From the NCBI RefSeq assembly GCF_014697375.1, contig NZ_JACJRS010000011.1, positions 16,571 through 80,570 of the forward strand: DNA of 64,000 nucleotides, in the 5' to 3' direction. The stretch is from Phormidium sp. FACHB-1136 (GTDB lineage Bacteria > Cyanobacteriota > Cyanobacteriia > Phormidesmidales > Phormidesmidaceae). The translations under genes and the position numbers were made by a program. Below are positions 20,383 to 29,135 of the stretch, in pieces; within the stretch, counting starts at the first letter, position 1, and the number at the start of each line of letters is the position of its first letter. The notes below the pieces were generated by a model. The model worked only from the letters and a program-made list of their open reading frames with translations. It was not told where the DNA came from and made no database searches.

Positions 20383-22068
20383 ATGAATAAAATAGTTGTT
20401 TTAAGGCTAGATTATCTATCGGATAGTAGTCTATACCAAGTTACTGCTGAAATAGGGAATGAAGGGCAAGCTTCCAGCATGGTAGTTCAAGGTTGGCTAC
20501 CTAAAATCTCAGACGGCTTTTTGAAAATCCTCAAGGATTGGAAAATAGCTTTTAGTAAATTAGACACACCAAGACGCCTCAAAGTAAGGAAAGTACTCAT
20601 AGATCAGTCAATTGAAACTTGCCCAGGTAGTTCATCATCTTTATCTATTGATAAGTTAAACCTCTCATGGAATGAAGTCTGTAGACAACTGGCCGGAAAA
20701 CTAAGTGCTGAGATGAATGTGTGGCTGAACTCCAGTGGTTTTCAACCGATTAGGCAAAAACTCAATCAAGAACTTCACTTTAAAGAAAACATCCAAATTA
20801 TTGTTTGTCCTAATGACAGCATCATCTGTGATCTACCCTGGCTTTGCTGGGATGTCCTCAAGGGATTTCATAACGCAGAGATTTGTTTTGATTTAGGTGA
20901 TGAAAGCTATTCAGATACTTACTCCAAGAATCTGAGATTAAAGAGTCGTCTTGAAGGGTTAAAGTTTCTGATTGTCCTCGGAGATAATGAGGGCCTTGAT
21001 CTTGAAAGAGACGAATGGATCTTAGATAACCAGATCTTTAAGCAAACAGATGTTTTTTCAAAAATATTGAAGCCTTCCAGATCAGAATTTGTTGAAGCCT
21101 TAGAATCTGGCGCTTGGGATATATTATTCTTCTCTGGCCATAGTGAAACCATCAACGGTGAAGGGATTATTTATTTGAAAAATGGAGAAGCTGTTTGTCT
21201 ATCTGAGTTAGGCTTGAGCTTTAAGAAAGCCATATCAATGGGATTAAAACTAGCTATCTTCAACTCCTGCGATGGTATAGGTATTGCAAGGAGTCTTCAA
21301 AAATTACAACTTCCTCAATCTATTGTTATGCGTGAACCTATTCCAGACAAAGTAGCGCATGACTTTCTAACAGCCTATATTAGAACTCTTCAATCTCTGA
21401 ATAGTGACTCACCTCTGTATCTTGCTTCAAGGCGTTCTAGAGAGGTTCTTAAGGATAGTATTGTTTGTGCCGACTGGCTACCAATAGTATTTCAAAGCCA
21501 TAAGACAGTATCACCAGTTCGTGGATTTATCGAAAAATCACGGCCTGTAGTATTTGACAACCAGAATTCAGAATCAATCTCTTCAAGTCAAATTAGTCCA
21601 GAGTTTCAATTTGAAGAGCATATTTATGACAAAGGAGAGAAGAGAGAGAAGGAAATATATAAAGTTGTAGTTCTCGATCCAATTGGAGAGCACTCAATTG
21701 GCAAGATTCAGTACATGGGCGTTTTGTGGAAAGCCAAAATGTTACCACTTAAGAAGTTTAAGAAATATGGATTCGAGAAATTCAACAACATTTCCTTAGT
21801 TTTCCCTGGCGACGAGGTTTCCGCCGTTGCGAGGGAAGGTAATATCTACTTTGTCCTGCCCAAAAATTTAGCTGAATCTGAATCTTTTAAGCAACTAAAA
21901 TTGAAGTTCCAAGAGGACACAAGACCTAGAAAGAGAGAATTTCTTATACCCTTTCTTATGTTCCCTTTCATATGTTTTTCTCTTGCTATTTTGATTTTTT
22001 ACAACTCCTCACGGGAAGAGAAAGTTACTCAAATTTCTCCAATTTCCCTGGAAAACCGATATGTATAG
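20383..22068 (+). CDS. CHAT-domain protease with C-terminal membrane anchor
   Basis: A 561-residue protein. The caspase-like CHAT domain spans roughly residues 130-380, with catalytic His about residue 253 in DILFFSGHSE and Cys about residue 296 in LAIFNSCDGIG. Around residue 150 it shows LPWLCWDVL, also typical. A linker and a small beta domain follow (YKVVVLDPIGEHSIGKIQYMGVLWKAKM, a NfeD-like barrel that is common in cyanobacterial membrane proteins), then one membrane helix near the end (IPFLMFPFICFSLAILIFY). CHAT proteases act in signalling and in antiphage or programmed-death systems. Partner: the PIN-like/DUF1822 protein upstream. Lower GC than the neighbours suggests separate origin. 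Confidence 0.85.
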   Translation: MNKIVVLRLDYLSDSSLYQVTAEIGNEGQASSMVVQGWLPKISDGFLKILKDWKIAFSKLDTPRRLKVRKVLIDQSIETCPGSSSSLSIDKLNLSWNEVCRQLAGKLSAEMNVWLNSSGFQPIRQKLNQELHFKENIQIIVCPNDSIICDLPWLCWDVLKGFHNAEICFDLGDESYSDTYSKNLRLKSRLEGLKFLIVLGDNEGLDLERDEWILDNQIFKQTDVFSKILKPSRSEFVEALESGAWDILFFSGHSETINGEGIIYLKNGEAVCLSELGLSFKKAISMGLKLAIFNSCDGIGIARSLQKLQLPQSIVMREPIPDKVAHDFLTAYIRTLQSLNSDSPLYLASRRSREVLKDSIVCADWLPIVFQSHKTVSPVRGFIEKSRPVVFDNQNSESISSSQISPEFQFEEHIYDKGEKREKEIYKVVVLDPIGEHSIGKIQYMGVLWKAKMLPLKKFKKYGFEKFNNISLVFPGDEVSAVAREGNIYFVLPKNLAESESFKQLKLKFQEDTRPRKREFLIPFLMFPFICFSLAILIFYNSSREEKVTQISPISLENRYV

Positions 22069-22173
22069 CACATTTCGTTTTCGTGAAATTGGACTAGAAC
22101 TGCTTAATCCCTTGGTTAGCAAGTCTTATAGTGAGCTTGAGATGTTCTGACCATGGGAAACTCTCTTGCATCG

Positions 22174-22719
22174 CTACCCCCACAAACTCCTCAACGCCTC
22201 ATCCGCCTCCTGCTGCCCAATCTCTAGGTATCGCGCCAGGTTGCCGATGTCCTCATGCTGGGTGATCTTCTGAAGGGTTCGCAGGGAGTAGCCCTTCTCA
22301 AAGTGCATCATCGTCAGCAGTGAGCGCCGGAAGCTATGGGTTGAGACACCCCGAACGCCCAAGTAATCGAGCGTTTGCCGCAATGCTTTGTCACAGGCGC
22401 GGGTGGTGATGTGGCCCTGAAACCGTCCAGGGAATAGATAGCCCTGCTTGGGTAGATCCGCATCGGCCAAGATTTTTGCCAGCGGTGGGGCAACGACCAC
22501 CGAGCGGGTCTTTTTGGTTTTGGTCGTCCTGGCCCGATAGACCACATAGCCGCCTACGATGTCTCCGGCCTGAAGCTGCACCACCTCACCAATGCGAGCA
22601 GCGGTGTAGTAGCAGATCTGAAAAATCACGTCATGGGGTGGTGGCAGGAATTTAAACACCTCCTCCAGTTGTTCACCCCCCAAAACGGCGGCCTGACCAT
22701 TGCGATTGACCTTGGGCAT
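22174..22719 (-). CDS. compact tyrosine recombinase (catalytic domain only)
   Basis: All catalytic residues of the integrase family can be placed: Arg in TAARIGEVVQL, Lys near TKKTRSVVV, HxxR in THSFRRSL, His in TQHEDIG and the nucleophile Tyr in NLARYLEIG. At 181 residues it lacks the N-terminal core-binding domain of XerC/D or phage integrases. Such short enzymes are frequent on cyanobacterial plasmids and may resolve dimers or move cassettes. It lies next to an iteron-like region, another plasmid trait. Confidence 0.85.
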   Translation of the reverse strand: MPKVNRNGQAAVLGGEQLEEVFKFLPPPHDVIFQICYYTAARIGEVVQLQAGDIVGGYVVYRARTTKTKKTRSVVVAPPLAKILADADLPKQGYLFPGRFQGHITTRACDKALRQTLDYLGVRGVSTHSFRRSLLTMMHFEKGYSLRTLQKITQHEDIGNLARYLEIGQQEADEALRSLWG

Positions 22720-22902
22720 GGGTCGAGTTCCGAATCCGGCATTTTACGAACTGATATTTCTTGATTTTACGTTGGTTTAAGCCCAACAGGTCAAACGCAC
22801 TATCGCTTATTGAGAATTATTCCTACAGCTTGTCGAGGGGAGTTTTGGATCAGGGGTGGCCCGAATCGGGTCAGGTGCCCCGACAGCGTGGTTCCCCTAG
22901 TC

Positions 22903-23011
22903 CACCCGTTTAGGTTTACCCGTTTCACCCGTTTAGGTTGGGTCTAGGCTGTCTCACCTAAGACAGGCTGAATCACCCGATTAGGTGGGTGGGGTTCACC
23001 CGGATAGGGGG
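22903..23011 (+). repeat. iteron-like repeats CACCCG-NN-TAGG
   Basis: CACCCGTTTAGGTT begins at 22903 and 22926, CACCCGATTAGGTG at 22974 and CACCCGGATAGGGG at 22997; a weaker CACCTAAG lies at 22955. Spacings of 23, 48 and 23 bp keep the copies on the same DNA face. Such arrays bind replication initiators or repressors. The winged-helix gene at 23068 starts 57 bases later. A CCCGA-A-TCGGG palindrome lies at about 22859. Confidence 0.65.
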
Positions 23012-23067
23012 GTGTGAGCTTTCGCCCGATTCTGGGCACAATAGCTCCAACCCCATCAGGTTTAACC

Positions 23068-23361
23068 ATGTACTCCGGCACATTAACAGCTATCTCGAAC
23101 GCCACAGACTTCCTGGCCTACTTCCGCAAACTACCCAGAACCCAGCAGGATCTCATTGCCCCGCACCTCGACGAACCCCAGCGCATGGCCCTGAAGGTTC
23201 TGAACTGCTGTAGTGAGTTGGAAGGGCAGAGCGTGGGGGTGATCGCTAACCTAGCCGAGCTGCACCAGGAATCGACCAGGGCGATCCTCAAGGCGCTGGA
23301 GGGTAAGATGGTGGCCGCTGAAGTGACGGCGATGGGTAAGCTGTGGCGGTTGAATGGCTAG
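23068..23361 (+). CDS. winged-helix DNA-binding protein (97 aa)
   Basis: The ATG at 23068 has CAGG seven bases upstream; the longer frame to 23014 runs into the repeats. DEPQRMALKVLNCCSELEGQSVGVIANLAELHQESTRAILKALEGKMVAAEVTAMGKLWRL is an MarR/winged-helix-like domain. Its position directly after iteron-like repeats suggests that it binds them, either as replication regulator or repressor of its own promoter. Confidence 0.65.
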   Translation: MYSGTLTAISNATDFLAYFRKLPRTQQDLIAPHLDEPQRMALKVLNCCSELEGQSVGVIANLAELHQESTRAILKALEGKMVAAEVTAMGKLWRLNG

Positions 23362-23453
23362 GGCCGATGACTAAATTTAGATATTTTTTGGCCTAGATGT
23401 TGCTTTAGTGCTGTTCTGGGGATAACTAAGCTTAGCCAATCACTTAAGCTTCT

Positions 23454-25355
23454 ATGGCACTTACCATTCCTGCTAGTATCCCTTCCAAGGCCAGCCAGGG
23501 CGAAAAGATGCTCTTTAGTATCCTTAAAACCAAGCTGCCAGAGGATTTCACCGTTTGGTATGAGCCTAGGTTACAGGGCAATCTCTATCCCGACTTTACT
23601 ATTCTCAGCGCTACCTTTGGCCTCCTCATCATTGAGGTGAAGGGTTGGTATGCTGGGAGCATCGTTGAAGCTGGAGAGCGCTTCTTTAAGGTCAAAGGTA
23701 AAGATGGAATCGTTGAGAGCCATCAGTCCCCTCTTCGGCAGGCTCATGGCTACTTCTGTGAGGCCGCAGAACGCTTCAAGGGCTACCCCATTCTGCGCCA
23801 GCCTAGCGGTGACTACCAGGGCAAACTATCGTTTCCGGTGGGTACGGCGGCTGTAATGAGTAACATTACCGAACCCCAGGCCCATGAGGAACACATCTAC
23901 AGTTTCCTCCATCAGCCCCAAGTGGCTTACCGGGATGAACTTCTAGCGTGGGGAGACTATACCCCAGAGATGCTGATTCAACGGTTGCGGGATATGTTTA
24001 AGGTCTACTTCAGTTTTCCTACCCTGACTGTGGATCAGGTGAACACTATCAAAGGCTGTCTGCACCCGGAAACAGTCATTAAAGAGAAACCTGCTGGGTC
24101 TGAGAGCGTTCCGAAGGGGATTGAGATACCTAAAAACAGCACGGTAATTGTTCCCCTTGACCTTGATCAAGAACGCATGGCCCGCAACATGAAAGATGGC
24201 CACCGCCTGATCTCTGGTGTAGCAGGTTCTGGCAAGACTCTTATTCTGGTGGCCCGTGCCAAAGTATTGGCCAACCGCCATCCTGACCAGCGCATCTTGA
24301 TCCTGTGCTTCAACATTACGCTGGCAGCCCACCTGCGATCACTGTTGTATAGTGACACCCTCAACCCCCACTACCAAACCTGTATTCAGGTGATGCATTT
24401 CCATGATTGGGCCAAAAGCCTAATTAAGTGGCTTCCCCGATACGACAGCTTCAAGACCGAGGAAGAATGCAACGCCTACATGGGGCAACAGGTACTCACC
24501 AAACTTCAATCTCTTTCCCTAGATCAGCGCTGGGACTCTATCTTAGTTGATGAGGCCCACACCTTTACTCGTGATTGGTTCCTGTGCTGCGTAGCTGGCC
24601 TCAAAGACGTGGAGAACGGCGATTTAGTAATTGTGTCTGATGGCAATCAAAGTCTTTACCATCGGTCTAAGTTCACCTGGAAGTCCGTTGGCATCAAGGC
24701 CCAAGGGCGATCCATGAAGCTGACTCAAAACTATCGCAATACCAAGGAAATCCTAGAAGCAGCCTGGACGGTGGTACACACCACTGATCAAGACCTAACC
24801 GATGATGCTACTTTTCCCACCATTGTCCCTGACGCTGCCCTCAGGTCAGGGCCTCGCCCAACCCTCTACCAAGCCGGGTCTAGAGTCACCGCTGTAGATG
24901 TGACTATTGAGCAGATACAACATCTAATCAGGCAGGGCTACAGTCCCTCAGATATTGCCATCCTTTACAAATACAAGGGAAGTAAGGAAGCCGCAGACTT
25001 TACCACCCTCCTCAGAGGTTTACAAGCTCTGGGCTTGCCCATCTACTGGGTCACACAAAACCAAAATACCAAGGTTAACTACAGTGCCAAACAGCCAGGG
25101 ATACGAGTGATTACCTGTCTCTCATCCCTAGGTCTAGAGTTCAAGGTAGTGGTGCTACTGTGGTTGGATCAGTTCTGGGACTGTAATGCCAATGATCTAG
25201 AGAAACAAGCCCTGGCGAGGCGGCAACTCTACGTAGCCATGACCAGGGCACAGGATGAGTTATTTCTAGTAGCGGGGGGACGCGCTGGCGTTGTGACCGC
25301 GCTTCAACAAAGTGGGGTTGTTGACAATCGAATCTGTAGCGCTATCAAGGTATAG
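23454..25355 (+). CDS. NERD-domain UvrD-like helicase
   Basis: Residues 10-130 form a NERD nuclease-related domain (QGEKMLFSILKTKLPEDFTVWYEP, FTILSATFGLLIIEVKGW as the D/E-x-K core). The rest is an SF1 helicase: GVAGSGKTLILVARAK (Walker A, about residue 258), ILVDEAHTF (Walker B), VIVSDGNQSLY, LTQNYRNTKEIL and a C-terminal motif VI region YVAMTRAQDELFLV. Enzymes of this plan are linked to DNA repair and to some phage-defence loci. GTTCTGGGGATAA lies 30-40 bases before the ATG. It is followed at 25414 by a secreted nuclease on the same strand. Confidence 0.9.
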   Translation: MALTIPASIPSKASQGEKMLFSILKTKLPEDFTVWYEPRLQGNLYPDFTILSATFGLLIIEVKGWYAGSIVEAGERFFKVKGKDGIVESHQSPLRQAHGYFCEAAERFKGYPILRQPSGDYQGKLSFPVGTAAVMSNITEPQAHEEHIYSFLHQPQVAYRDELLAWGDYTPEMLIQRLRDMFKVYFSFPTLTVDQVNTIKGCLHPETVIKEKPAGSESVPKGIEIPKNSTVIVPLDLDQERMARNMKDGHRLISGVAGSGKTLILVARAKVLANRHPDQRILILCFNITLAAHLRSLLYSDTLNPHYQTCIQVMHFHDWAKSLIKWLPRYDSFKTEEECNAYMGQQVLTKLQSLSLDQRWDSILVDEAHTFTRDWFLCCVAGLKDVENGDLVIVSDGNQSLYHRSKFTWKSVGIKAQGRSMKLTQNYRNTKEILEAAWTVVHTTDQDLTDDATFPTIVPDAALRSGPRPTLYQAGSRVTAVDVTIEQIQHLIRQGYSPSDIAILYKYKGSKEAADFTTLLRGLQALGLPIYWVTQNQNTKVNYSAKQPGIRVITCLSSLGLEFKVVVLLWLDQFWDCNANDLEKQALARRQLYVAMTRAQDELFLVAGGRAGVVTALQQSGVVDNRICSAIKV

Positions 25356-25413
25356 AGCGATGCAATTGCGAGAAAAGATCAGTAGAGAGTAAAACCTCGG
25401 CACATCAAGAACA

Positions 25414-26256
25414 ATGAAAAACAGGTATTTGGTAAGCTCATTGATTGTCGCAGCAGTAATCGTAGGCTGTAACAGTCCAACAACCGTTCAGCCAGAGAAC
25501 CTAACTCCCCAAGACCAGGTGGTGATCGTCCCGCCCCAGGTCGCCGAAGACCCAGAGCCGACCCCAGAACCCGCCCCACCAGCGTCAGTCACCACCACAG
25601 ATCCGGCCCCCGCCCTGGCCAGCCTCAACCTTCCGGTGGCCACCGTTGTCTCTGTGGGCGACGGCGACACTTTGAGGATGGACTACCAGGGCCAAACCGT
25701 CACCGTCCGCTTTGCCTGTATCGATGCCCCGGAGACCTCACAAACGCCCTGGGGGCCAGCCGCCACAGAACGCCTACGACAGCTTACCCCTAGGGGTTCC
25801 ACCATTCAGTTCCGAGAGGCCGATACCGACCGCTATGGGCGCATGGTGGCGGAAGTCTACGCAGGGGGCCAGCTCGTCAACCTCCAGATGGTGCAGGAAG
25901 GTCATGCGGTGGTCTATACCCAATTCCTAAGTAGTTGTCCCGACACCAGAGATGCCCTGCTAGCCGCCGAACAACAGGCCCGACAGCAGCGCCTCAACTT
26001 TTGGAATCAGGACAATCCTGTGATGCCGTGGGATTATCGCCGGAGCAATCGTTCTAGCACCGCACCAGAGGCCACCCCAGAGCCACCCAAGGTCACCACC
26101 ACCAGCCCAGAGGCCAAAGACCTTACCCCCAGCCGCGCCCCGGTACAGGGTAGCTGCGAATGTCCCTACGACACCGATTCAGCGGGCCGTTCCTGTGGGG
26201 CAAGGTCGAGCTATAGCCGCTCTGGGGGGAGTGAGGGGAGTAGTTGCTATTTGTAG
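25414..26256 (+). CDS. thermonuclease-like (SNase) lipoprotein
   Basis: An N-terminal signal with lipobox LIVAAVIVGC (Cys about residue 19) anchors it outside the cytoplasm. A Pro/Glu-rich spacer follows, then the SNase domain: VVSVGDGDTLRMDYQGQTVTVRFACIDAPE and TDRYGRMVAEVYAGGQLVNLQMVQEGHAVVY, with the conserved Asp, Arg and Glu. The C-terminal 50 residues hold a Cys-rich YHYH-like motif (SCECPYDTDSAGRSCG). It would cut extracellular or incoming DNA; a role in competence or in nutrient gain is possible. Confidence 0.9.
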   Translation: MKNRYLVSSLIVAAVIVGCNSPTTVQPENLTPQDQVVIVPPQVAEDPEPTPEPAPPASVTTTDPAPALASLNLPVATVVSVGDGDTLRMDYQGQTVTVRFACIDAPETSQTPWGPAATERLRQLTPRGSTIQFREADTDRYGRMVAEVYAGGQLVNLQMVQEGHAVVYTQFLSSCPDTRDALLAAEQQARQQRLNFWNQDNPVMPWDYRRSNRSSTAPEATPEPPKVTTTSPEAKDLTPSRAPVQGSCECPYDTDSAGRSCGARSSYSRSGGSEGSSCYL

Positions 26257-26470
26257 GCGCTGATGCTGCTCTAGGGGGATGAGTGCTTGAGGACTCCCAC
26301 TGCCACAAAGATGAGGTGGAGCATTCCTTAGTAAATCCTCTTAGGAGCTAGCTATAGTCCTAGTTTGCTTGTATTTAGTTGAAAAAGTAACGGTTTTCTT
26401 AACAATGGGATTTTCCTTGGCTATCGGTGAAAAATACTGGCTATAGCAGTGTTTATCGAGTGACCGTGAG

Positions 26471-27001
26471 ATGGCTAACCAAGAACAAGTGAATTTGCTG
26501 AAACAGGGTGTTGAGGAATGGAACGATTGGAGACAGTCGAACGATGAAATTGAGATTGACCTGAGCGGGGCCGACCTGCGCGAGGCCGACCTGAACGGAG
26601 CCGACCTGAACGGAGCCGACCTGAACGGAGCCAAACTGAACGGGGCCAGACTGAAGGGGGCTAACCTGAACAGGGCTAACCTGAACGGAGCCAAACTGGA
26701 CGGAGCTAACCTGTTTAGGGCCTACCTGGACGGGGCCAGCCTGTTCAAGGCCAGCCTGCGCTATGTCATCCTGCACCAAGCCAGCCTGTGCTACGCCGAC
26801 CTGAACAACGCTGACCTGGGCAAATCCGACCTGCGCGAGGCAAGACTGGACGGGGCTACCCTGAACGGAGCCATCCTGTACATGGCAACCCTAAGCAGAG
26901 CCACACTGGATGAGGCTGACCTGCGCGGGGCTGACCTGCGCGGGGCCAAACTGGATGGGGCCAAACTGGATGAGGCCAAACTGGACGGAGTTCTCCGCTA
27001 A
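26471..27001 (+). CDS. pentapeptide-repeat protein
   Basis: From about residue 30 the sequence is a tandem A(D/N)L-x-x series (GADLREADLNGADLNGADLNG and on) of about 28 repeats, giving a right-handed quadrilateral beta helix. A leading helix covers residues 1-28. Members include DNA-mimic gyrase protectors (Qnr, MfpA), but most cyanobacterial ones have no known role. The repeats are nearly identical at DNA level, so expansion or contraction is likely. Confidence 0.9.
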   Translation: MANQEQVNLLKQGVEEWNDWRQSNDEIEIDLSGADLREADLNGADLNGADLNGAKLNGARLKGANLNRANLNGAKLDGANLFRAYLDGASLFKASLRYVILHQASLCYADLNNADLGKSDLREARLDGATLNGAILYMATLSRATLDEADLRGADLRGAKLDGAKLDEAKLDGVLR

Positions 27002-27251
27002 ACCACGAGGGGACTATTACCTCCACGGCCTAGCCCGTTCACGATCAGCTACCACTCACAGGAGTAGCCCCCTAGCTGGAGTCGAGCCGTTCTGGGGAGA
27101 ATGAAGGGGCTTGTTTTTTGTAGCCGGGGACTCCTGCCGCTAGGGGCTTCTACTCCAAATGGCCTATTGTTCTCAGCCGATGGATGTTTGTTTTGATCAT
27201 TGGGAAAGCTAAACCTAGTAGCTAAACACAGTTACGATGCACCCTGATATT

Positions 27252-27291
27252 CCCCCACCGAGCCTCAGTAGCCACGGTGGGGGTTTTGTTT
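27252..27291 (+). terminator. intrinsic terminator
   Basis: CCCCCACCG pairs with CGGTGGGGG around a 14-base loop and is followed by TTTTGTTT. It separates the plus-strand pentapeptide gene from the convergent recA. It is preceded by TGCACCCTGATAT, which also precedes the terminator at 45085. The stretch 27002-27251 shows no gene. Confidence 0.9.
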
Positions 27292-27313
27292 GGTCAGGCG
27301 CTAGGACAGATCC

Positions 27314-28429
27314 CTACTCGTCCTCGTCCAGATAGGCTTCATCCTCGTCCTCCACTTCAATCTCGACATCTCCGTTGGCCACCACCCCGCCGCTGATCTC
27401 CAGCTTCTCCCGCACCTGGGCCTCTACCTTCTTAGCGAACTCAGCATCCTCAAGCAGCCGCTGCACGGTGTTGTCTCGCCCCTGGGCCACGTTATCGCCC
27501 TCGTAGCTGTACCAGGCTCCCTTACGGACGATCACCCCATGCTGCTCGGCTAGGTCAACCAAACAGCCCATGCTAGAGATGCCCTGGCCAAAGAGAATGT
27601 CAAACTCGCCAATGCGGAAGGGCGGGGCCACCTTGTTCTTGGCCACCTTCACCTTGGCCCGAATCCCATACTCTTCGGTGCCCTTCTTCAGGGTTTGGAT
27701 GCGGCGAATGTCTAGGCGCACCGAGGCATAGAACTTGAGCGCATTCCCCCCGGTGGTGACTTCAGGATTGCCGTAGGAGATGCCAATCTTTTGGCGTAGC
27801 TGGTTGAGGAAAATGACCGTACACTGCGACTTACCAATGCTCCCGGTAATCTTCCGCAGGGCTTGACTCATCAGCCTTGCCTGGAGGCCAACGTGGGCAT
27901 CGCCCATCTCCCCCTCAATCTCCGCACGGGGCACGAGGGCCGCCACGGAGTCCACCACCACCACATCAATGGCCGATGACCGCACCAACTGATCCACCAC
28001 CTCTAGGCCCATCTCTCCGGTATCCGGCTGGGAGACCAGCAATTCATCCACATTCACCCCCAGGGCAGCGGCATAGATGGGGTCGAGGGCGTGTTCAGCG
28101 TCCACAAAGGCCGCGACCCCACCCATCTTCTGCACCTCAGCGAGAACATGCAGCGCCACGGTGGTCTTCCCCGAACTCTCAGGGCCATAGATTTCAATAA
28201 TCCGCCCCTTGGGTAGACCACCGCCTAGGGCCAGGTCAAGGGTCAGCGCCCCGGTGGGAATGGTTTCTACCTTCATCCGGGCGGCATCGCCGAGGCGCAT
28301 GATGGCCCCTTTGCCAAAGTTGCGCTCAATCTGATTCAGCACCATCGTCAACGCCTTGGCTTTCTCCACCTGCTCCGGTGTTGCCTTAATGGTGTCATCC
28401 GCCGACTTGCTACTCTTCCGACCTGCCAT
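27314..28429 (-). CDS. recA: RecA recombinase
   Basis: A full-length RecA (371 aa from the ATG at 28429, GAGGG upstream). Walker [10 protein letters not shown], Walker [12 protein letters not shown], the loop L1 region [20 protein letters not shown] and the L2 region [35 protein letters not shown] are all intact, and the tail is acidic as usual. It forms filaments on single-stranded DNA, drives strand exchange and triggers LexA cleavage. A LexA-type box lies 67 bases upstream. If the region is mobile, this would be a second recA; the window cannot show whether the chromosome has another. Confidence 0.97.
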   Translation of the reverse strand: MAGRKSSKSADDTIKATPEQVEKAKALTMVLNQIERNFGKGAIMRLGDAARMKVETIPTGALTLDLALGGGLPKGRIIEIYGPESSGKTTVALHVLAEVQKMGGVAAFVDAEHALDPIYAAALGVNVDELLVSQPDTGEMGLEVVDQLVRSSAIDVVVVDSVAALVPRAEIEGEMGDAHVGLQARLMSQALRKITGSIGKSQCTVIFLNQLRQKIGISYGNPEVTTGGNALKFYASVRLDIRRIQTLKKGTEEYGIRAKVKVAKNKVAPPFRIGEFDILFGQGISSMGCLVDLAEQHGVIVRKGAWYSYEGDNVAQGRDNTVQRLLEDAEFAKKVEAQVREKLEISGGVVANGDVEIEVEDEDEAYLDEDE

Positions 28430-28495
28430 AATTCCCTCAGTACGATAGAACAAGACCCCTGAACCCCAGAACAGTTGCCTTTAGAGAAACAGTTT

Positions 28496-28509
28496 AGTAC
28501 ACTTGTTCC
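28496..28509. promoter_or_regulatory. LexA (SOS) box AGTACACTTGTTCC
   Basis: The site fits the published cyanobacterial LexA pattern RGTAC-N3-D-GTWCB at every position. It lies between recA (minus strand) and the small plus-strand gene at 28582, so recA is likely SOS-controlled, and the small gene may be as well. A CCCCAGAACAG motif lies 20-35 bases nearer to recA. Confidence 0.7.
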
Positions 28510-28581
28510 AAATCGCAATAGGTAGTTATCCAGACCACAGAGGATGACTGAGCTTGAACCTCCCACTGTCAGGGGGTAGAC

Positions 28582-28812
28582 ATGGCCAAGCAGACCGTGA
28601 CCGAATTGATTGCCTTCCCCGACTGGATTGTGGCTGTGACCCATCGCCGCACCACGGGCTTTTGCTGCTGGGTGATTACCCCTGAACTCACGACCCTCAC
28701 CGATGGCGAAACCTACCCCACCAGCCAGGATGCCCTCGAAGCAGCCTGTAGCCTGGTGTACTGCTCGACGGGGCCACAGATTGACTTTAGCCGCTGCCGT
28801 CTTGGTGACTAA
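28582..28812 (+). CDS. small hypothetical protein (76 aa)
   Basis: Divergent from recA. ELIAFPDWIVAVTHRRTTGFCCWVITPEL looks like a compact beta fold; three cysteines. GGGGGT precedes the ATG. Sharing of the recA promoter region suggests possible SOS induction. No family recognised. Confidence 0.5.
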   Translation: MAKQTVTELIAFPDWIVAVTHRRTTGFCCWVITPELTTLTDGETYPTSQDALEAACSLVYCSTGPQIDFSRCRLGD

Positions 28813-28856
28813 AATTTAAAGAGTCCAATTTTGTTGGTCTAGTTGGGAGCTAACTC

Positions 28857-29033
28857 ATGAACATTGAGAAGACATCGGTTAGTTATGGATCGCTAGCAGA
28901 AGGAGAATATTTTGTCTTCCCTGGCGGTACTGTCGCCTATCGGAAGTATAACGACACCTGGGCCGAGCCACTTGTTGAAGGTGTGGGCAAGCCTATGGCT
29001 CCATCTGACCCGGTGTACAGGGCTACTCTATAA
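28857..29033 (+). CDS. small hypothetical protein (58 aa)
   Basis: A short frame starting MNIEKTSVSYGSLAEGEYFVFPGGTVAYRKYND and ending at TAA 29031. GGGAG stands seven bases before the ATG. The SLAEGEYFVFPGG...YRK phrase resembles small cyanobacterial proteins with one beta sheet. It follows the 28582 gene on the same strand. Confidence 0.55.
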   Translation: MNIEKTSVSYGSLAEGEYFVFPGGTVAYRKYNDTWAEPLVEGVGKPMAPSDPVYRATL

Positions 29034-29122
29034 GTTTTTCAGACTTTGGTTATGGCATTGTGGCTAATCCGCTAGGGACTGAAATCTATGCGGTGCAGAT
29101 GTTTAGCTTTCCGGCACAGTAG
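29009..29122 (+). pseudogene. possible 3' fragment of a CAP/SCP-domain gene
   Basis: Out of frame with the 58-residue gene, the DNA reads GYSISFSDFGYGIVANPLG then TEIYAVQMFSFPAQ and a stop, close to the end of CAP-domain (cysteine-rich secretory) proteins. The frame has a stop just upstream and no start, so it seems a leftover. Confidence 0.35.
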
Positions 29123-29135
29123 TGATCGTCAGTCC

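Noticed and set aside
27877..28200. Plus-strand frame of 107 codons inside recA
   Set aside because: Antisense shadow of a certain gene, Pro/Arg-rich.
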